Source: CAG-873 sp910578365 (GTDB taxonomy: Bacteria; Bacteroidota; Bacteroidia; Bacteroidales; Muribaculaceae). From it: a DNA stretch of 64,000 bases. The notes beneath the pieces are model-generated. The model worked only from the letters and a program-made list of their open reading frames with translations. It was not told where the DNA came from and ran no database searches. Shown piece after piece: positions 61,170 through 64,000 of the stretch. The stretch is from positions 2,542,001-2,606,000 of the forward strand of contig OX620685.1 of NCBI GenBank assembly GCA_951635545.1. The letters are read 5' to 3'. How positions within the stretch are numbered: position 1 is the stretch's first letter; each line of letters opens with the position of its first letter. The position numbers and the translations under genes were made by a program.

Positions 61170-62320
61170 ACGCGAGTTCGGGATAAGAAATGCTATAAAA
61201 AAGTTGAATAGGCAGCTTGAAAAAGTTGCCTATTCTTTTGGTAATTTCGCTGATATTTAGTAATTTAGAGGTGACAAACAATAAATACTGTATCATGATT
61301 ACCGAAAGTAAAGTTACTGAAATTTTTTGTATTGCAGATGATTTCTGCAAAGAATTTGAGGGTGAGATGGCAAAAAATGCACTTCCGTCCACAACTGACA
61401 CTCCAAAACGGAAAAGAAAGCGCATGATGTCGGATGCCGAGGTCATCACGATTCTGATCTGTTTCCACTTCAATTCGTACCGAAACTTCAAGCACTATTA
61501 TCTGGGATGTGTGCGCATTCACTGGAAGCATCTGTTTCCGCAGACATTCTCCTACAACCGCTTCGTGGAGGTCATGCCCCGATGTTTTGTGGCTATGACC
61601 ATGTTCCTGCGACTTGCATGTTTCGGAGAGTGCACGGGAATAAGTTTTGTGGACAGCACCTGCATTCCGGTCATTCACAACAAGCGCCAGTTCAACATGA
61701 AAGTCTTCAAGGATATCGCGGCCAAGGGTAAGAGTACGATGGGATGGTATGTAGGCTTCAAGCTACATCTGCTATGTAACGAAAAAGGGGAACTGATCAA
61801 CTTCGTATTGACACGTGCCAATGTGGATGACCGCAACGAGGATGTGATTGACACGCTGACAGACAAGGTGTTCGGCAAACTTTATGCCGACAAGGGATAT
61901 ATATCGCAGTCTCTTTTCGGACATCTTTGGGATGACGGAATACATATTGTGACAGGTCTTCGCTCGAACATGAAACAGCGTCTCATGCCGTTCTATGACA
62001 GGATGATGCTTCGTAAAAGGAGCATCATCGAATCCATAAACGACATGCTGAAGAATGTGGCGCAGCTCGTCCACTCCCGCCATCGTAGTGTACACAACTT
62101 CCTCATGAACCTGCTTGCGGCAATGGGGGCGTATTGTTTTTTCGCCACAAAGCCGGAAGTGAACTTCGACTTTGAGGTACCCGAGTCAAACGGGCAGCTT
62201 GTCCTCTGGGATTAACAACACCAAACTGTACAAATAAATCAGGCGACCTTGAAAGGCCGCCCAATACTCTATGTCTTTTGCTTGGTTGAAAATCATAAAG
62301 TTCTTATCCCGAACTCGCGT
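61170..62320 (+). mobile_element. IS982-family insertion sequence (1151 bp)
   Basis: Perfect 20-bp inverted ends ACGCGAGTTCGGGATAAGAA (61170-61189; complement 62301-62320). It is flanked by the 5-bp direct repeat TATAA (61165-61169 and 62321-62325). It carries one transposase gene. It sits between the palindrome and the udp stop, 10 bp from the latter. Confidence 0.95.
61295..62215 (+). CDS. IS982-family DDE transposase
   Basis: 306 residues from MITESKVTEIFCIADDFC; the upstream frame starting at a TTG is unlikely. It has the IS982 N-terminal layout and a DDE core: SFVDSTCIPV (first Asp), KLYADKGYISQ (second Asp), and RKRSIIESINDMLKN (Glu). The protein appears complete. Confidence 0.9.
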   Translation: MITESKVTEIFCIADDFCKEFEGEMAKNALPSTTDTPKRKRKRMMSDAEVITILICFHFNSYRNFKHYYLGCVRIHWKHLFPQTFSYNRFVEVMPRCFVAMTMFLRLACFGECTGISFVDSTCIPVIHNKRQFNMKVFKDIAAKGKSTMGWYVGFKLHLLCNEKGELINFVLTRANVDDRNEDVIDTLTDKVFGKLYADKGYISQSLFGHLWDDGIHIVTGLRSNMKQRLMPFYDRMMLRKRSIIESINDMLKNVAQLVHSRHRSVHNFLMNLLAAMGAYCFFATKPEVNFDFEVPESNGQLVLWD

Positions 62321-62330
62321 TATAAGGCTT

Positions 62331-63221
62331 TTAGATGCGGTCGAGTACAGTGCCGATAAGGTCGCGTATGCCCGATTTATAGTTGGGGTTGGCCTCGGTG
62401 TTGAAGCGGTTTGCTATGATGCTGCAGACAGTCATGGCTTTATGACCCATGAGTTTGCCAAGGCCTTGCAGTGGAGCCGATTCCATTTCGTAGTTGGTGA
62501 TTTTGCGTCCTTTGTATTCAAAGGCTTCGATGCGGTGGTTGAGGTCGGGATTGGCCAGTGGCAGGCGCAGTTCGCGGCCTTGAGGGCCATAGAAACCTAC
62601 CGCCGAGATTGTATTGCCGCGCACCATATCACTGCCGCCGATGCGGGCTACCAGTTCGGGGTCGGCATCGACTACGTAAGGTTTGGCCCATAGCAGATTC
62701 CAGCCGGTATGGCGGCAGAGTTCGTGTTCGAAGTCGAGGTCGGCTACCAAGTCGCGTCCGGCATAGTAATTGAGTACGCCGTCGAAGCCTATCGACTTTT
62801 CGGCTATTACCGGGGTGCCGAGCGAGAGTTCGGGTTGGAGAGCCCCCGATGTGCCTATGCGCACCAAAGTAAGCGAACGTATTTTGTCGCTTACCTCGCG
62901 TGTATCGAAGTCGATGTTAGCCAGGGCGTCGAGTTCGTTGATTACAATGTCGATATTGTCCGGTCCGATACCGTGGCTGAGGCACATTATGGGCTTGCCG
63001 TTATATGTGCCGCCTATGGTGTGGAATTCGCGCGACGATACTTCAAAGTCCTTGGTGTCGAAGAAGTCGGCCACCATATCTACGCGTGCCGGGTCGCCTA
63101 CCAGTATCACACGGTCGGTAAGCTGTTCGGGCAGCAAGTGGAGGTGGAATATACTGCCGTCGGGGTTGATTATCATTTCCGATTCCGGAATAACTTTTTT
63201 AAATTTGGGTTCGTTGCTCAT
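62331..63221 (-). CDS. udp: Uridine phosphorylase / nucleoside phosphorylase
   Basis: 296 residues. It cleaves uridine with phosphate to uracil and ribose 1-phosphate for salvage. Visible are ILVGDPARVDMVADFF (phosphate-binding Gly/Arg), CLSHGIGPDNIDIVINEL, LVRIGTSGALQPELSLG (second phosphate/ribose site) and the KITNYEMESAPLQGLG motif with the catalytic Glu-Met-Glu. It is longer than the roughly 250-residue E. coli enzyme; uridine versus another pyrimidine nucleoside is inferred from sequence type only. The 3' end abuts the IS982 element. Confidence 0.85.
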   Translation of the reverse strand: MSNEPKFKKVIPESEMIINPDGSIFHLHLLPEQLTDRVILVGDPARVDMVADFFDTKDFEVSSREFHTIGGTYNGKPIMCLSHGIGPDNIDIVINELDALANIDFDTREVSDKIRSLTLVRIGTSGALQPELSLGTPVIAEKSIGFDGVLNYYAGRDLVADLDFEHELCRHTGWNLLWAKPYVVDADPELVARIGGSDMVRGNTISAVGFYGPQGRELRLPLANPDLNHRIEAFEYKGRKITNYEMESAPLQGLGKLMGHKAMTVCSIIANRFNTEANPNYKSGIRDLIGTVLDRI

Positions 63222-63450
63222 GGAGTGTATTCTGATAATGTTAGGAGCTGGTTTAATTACTTGATGTGAACGCCGTGGCGGTCAATCGTTGAGTGATTTT
63301 GTGATAGAGGCCGCAGCCACCGGACTGCAGGCTGAAATCCATTTCAAAATATGCTGCCACAGCGTTAACATTAGTTTTTAAACGAGCTTTAAATGTTAGT
63401 TTTCAAATAGTCATTTAATTTATAACGGAAGCGGGGACTTCAGTGTTTTG

Positions 63451-64000
63451 TCAAGTTTTGGAAATAACACCGTAGCGTCCGCCGGGCAATGTGATTATCA
63501 GGTCGGCCATTTCCATTTCAAATAGTGTGGAACTGAGGCTGGCGAACGGTATGCCTAATTGCACTACAAGATCGTTGACTGAGGCATCGGGATGTTGTCG
63601 CAGATGGTCGACAATGCGCTGATGCAGTGGCGACAGGGGCTTAAACAGCTCGGTCTGCCGGGCCTCGCCGGTCTGTCGTGGCCATCCCATAGCCTGTATG
63701 AGTCCGTCGCAATCGGTAAGCATCTGCGCGGCGTTGTTGGCAATAAGGTTGTTGCAGCCGCGCGAGTATGTGTCGCATGGCCGTCCGGGCACAGCGAATA
63801 CCTCGCGGTTGTATTCAGAACCTATGCGGGCTGTGCACAGGGCGCCCCCGCGACTGTCGCTTTCCACCACAATAACAGCGTCGGCCATGCCGGCCACAAT
63901 GCGGTTGCGGGCCAGGAATGCGCCACGGTTTGGCGATGCAGACGATATGTATTCGGTGACTATCGAGCCTCCGGCTTTGACTATCCGTGCGGCTTCGCCA
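63451..64000 (-). CDS. dprA: DNA-processing protein DprA, C-terminal part (cut by window edge)
   Basis: The frame is open to the right edge. The visible 182 residues begin GEAARIVKAGGSIVTEYISSASPNRGAFLARNRIVAGMADAVIVVES, the Rossmann-like core that binds single-stranded DNA. The next block holds PGRPCDTYSRGCNNLIANNAAQML. The C-terminal 70 residues (SPLHQRIVDHLRQHPDASVNDLVVQLGIPFASLSSTLFEMEMADLI) form the winged-helix DML1-type domain found on many DprA proteins. DprA loads RecA onto incoming DNA in transformation. Confidence 0.9.
   Translation of the reverse strand, partial: GEAARIVKAGGSIVTEYISSASPNRGAFLARNRIVAGMADAVIVVESDSRGGALCTARIGSEYNREVFAVPGRPCDTYSRGCNNLIANNAAQMLTDCDGLIQAMGWPRQTGEARQTELFKPLSPLHQRIVDHLRQHPDASVNDLVVQLGIPFASLSSTLFEMEMADLIITLPGGRYGVISKT

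Overview
The window is a chromosomal segment of a Bacteroidales bacterium, most likely from the Muribaculaceae or a close relative. This rests on several features. Promoters follow the Bacteroidota pattern (TTTG or TTG, 19-20 bp, then TAnnTTTG) rather than the E. coli one. There is a PorT-like barrel, a T9SS-type C-terminus, a TPR-AraC hybrid regulator, a fused BioG-BioC, a long animal-type urocanate hydratase, and a purH-mreBCD-mrdA-rodA cluster. Genus assignment is inference; no rRNA gene is present.

Layout. 1-1.3 kb: end of an SPFH-like membrane protein, convergent with a DEDDh exonuclease. 1.6-8.1 kb: histidine-degradation operon ftcD-hutU-hutH-hutI on the minus strand. An IS3-family element (8.1-9.6 kb) sits only a few bases upstream of the ftcD start. 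Beyond it lie a strong minus-strand promoter and a hairpin terminator about 170 nt apart (small RNA or attenuated hut leader), then rpmE2. 10.3-10.5 kb: a 178-bp MITE whose 18-bp ends and 9-bp target duplication match those of the ISAs1-type element at 32.5-34.1 kb. 10.5-12.9 kb: surE, a radical SAM protein and an envelope protein. 13.0-17.4 kb: translationally coupled biotin operon bioA-bioF-bioGC-bioD (no bioB here). 17.5-24 kb: 3'-5' exonuclease, small membrane protein, gpmI, initiator tRNA-Met, hflX, a small gene, and a RelA-type ppGpp synthetase. 24-31.3 kb: a secreted T9SS-type protein diverging from a TPR/AraC regulator, mutS2, and an HdeD-like protein. 31.5-36.8 kb: a Trp/Gly-rich secreted protein gene cut by the ISAs1-type element, then an OmpP1/FadL-like protein and a PorT-like barrel. 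36.9-45.4 kb: reverse rubrerythrin, an IS30-family element, a PAP2 phosphatase-barrel, a GH3/beta-lactamase fusion overlapping a 5'-nucleotidase, and prs. 45.5-53.1 kb: GH13 amylase overlapping a patatin, purN, a CotH-like protein, and a minus-strand set comprising a small membrane protein, split ThrE exporter and LysR regulator. 53.5-61 kb: purH and the rod-shape and elongasome genes mreB, mreC, mreD, mrdA and rodA. 61.2-62.3 kb: an IS982-family element beside a perfect 60-bp palindrome. 62.3-64 kb: uridine phosphorylase and the C-terminal part of DprA.

Housekeeping themes are purine and nucleotide supply (purN, purH, prs, surE, 5'-nucleotidase, udp), cell-wall elongation and recycling, and cofactor or amino-acid metabolism. 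No CRISPR array, prophage or obvious defence island was seen. The most unusual content is mobile-element biology: four different IS families plus a MITE in 64 kb. Two of the insertions probably alter neighbouring functions (hut operon expression and the Trp/Gly-rich protein).
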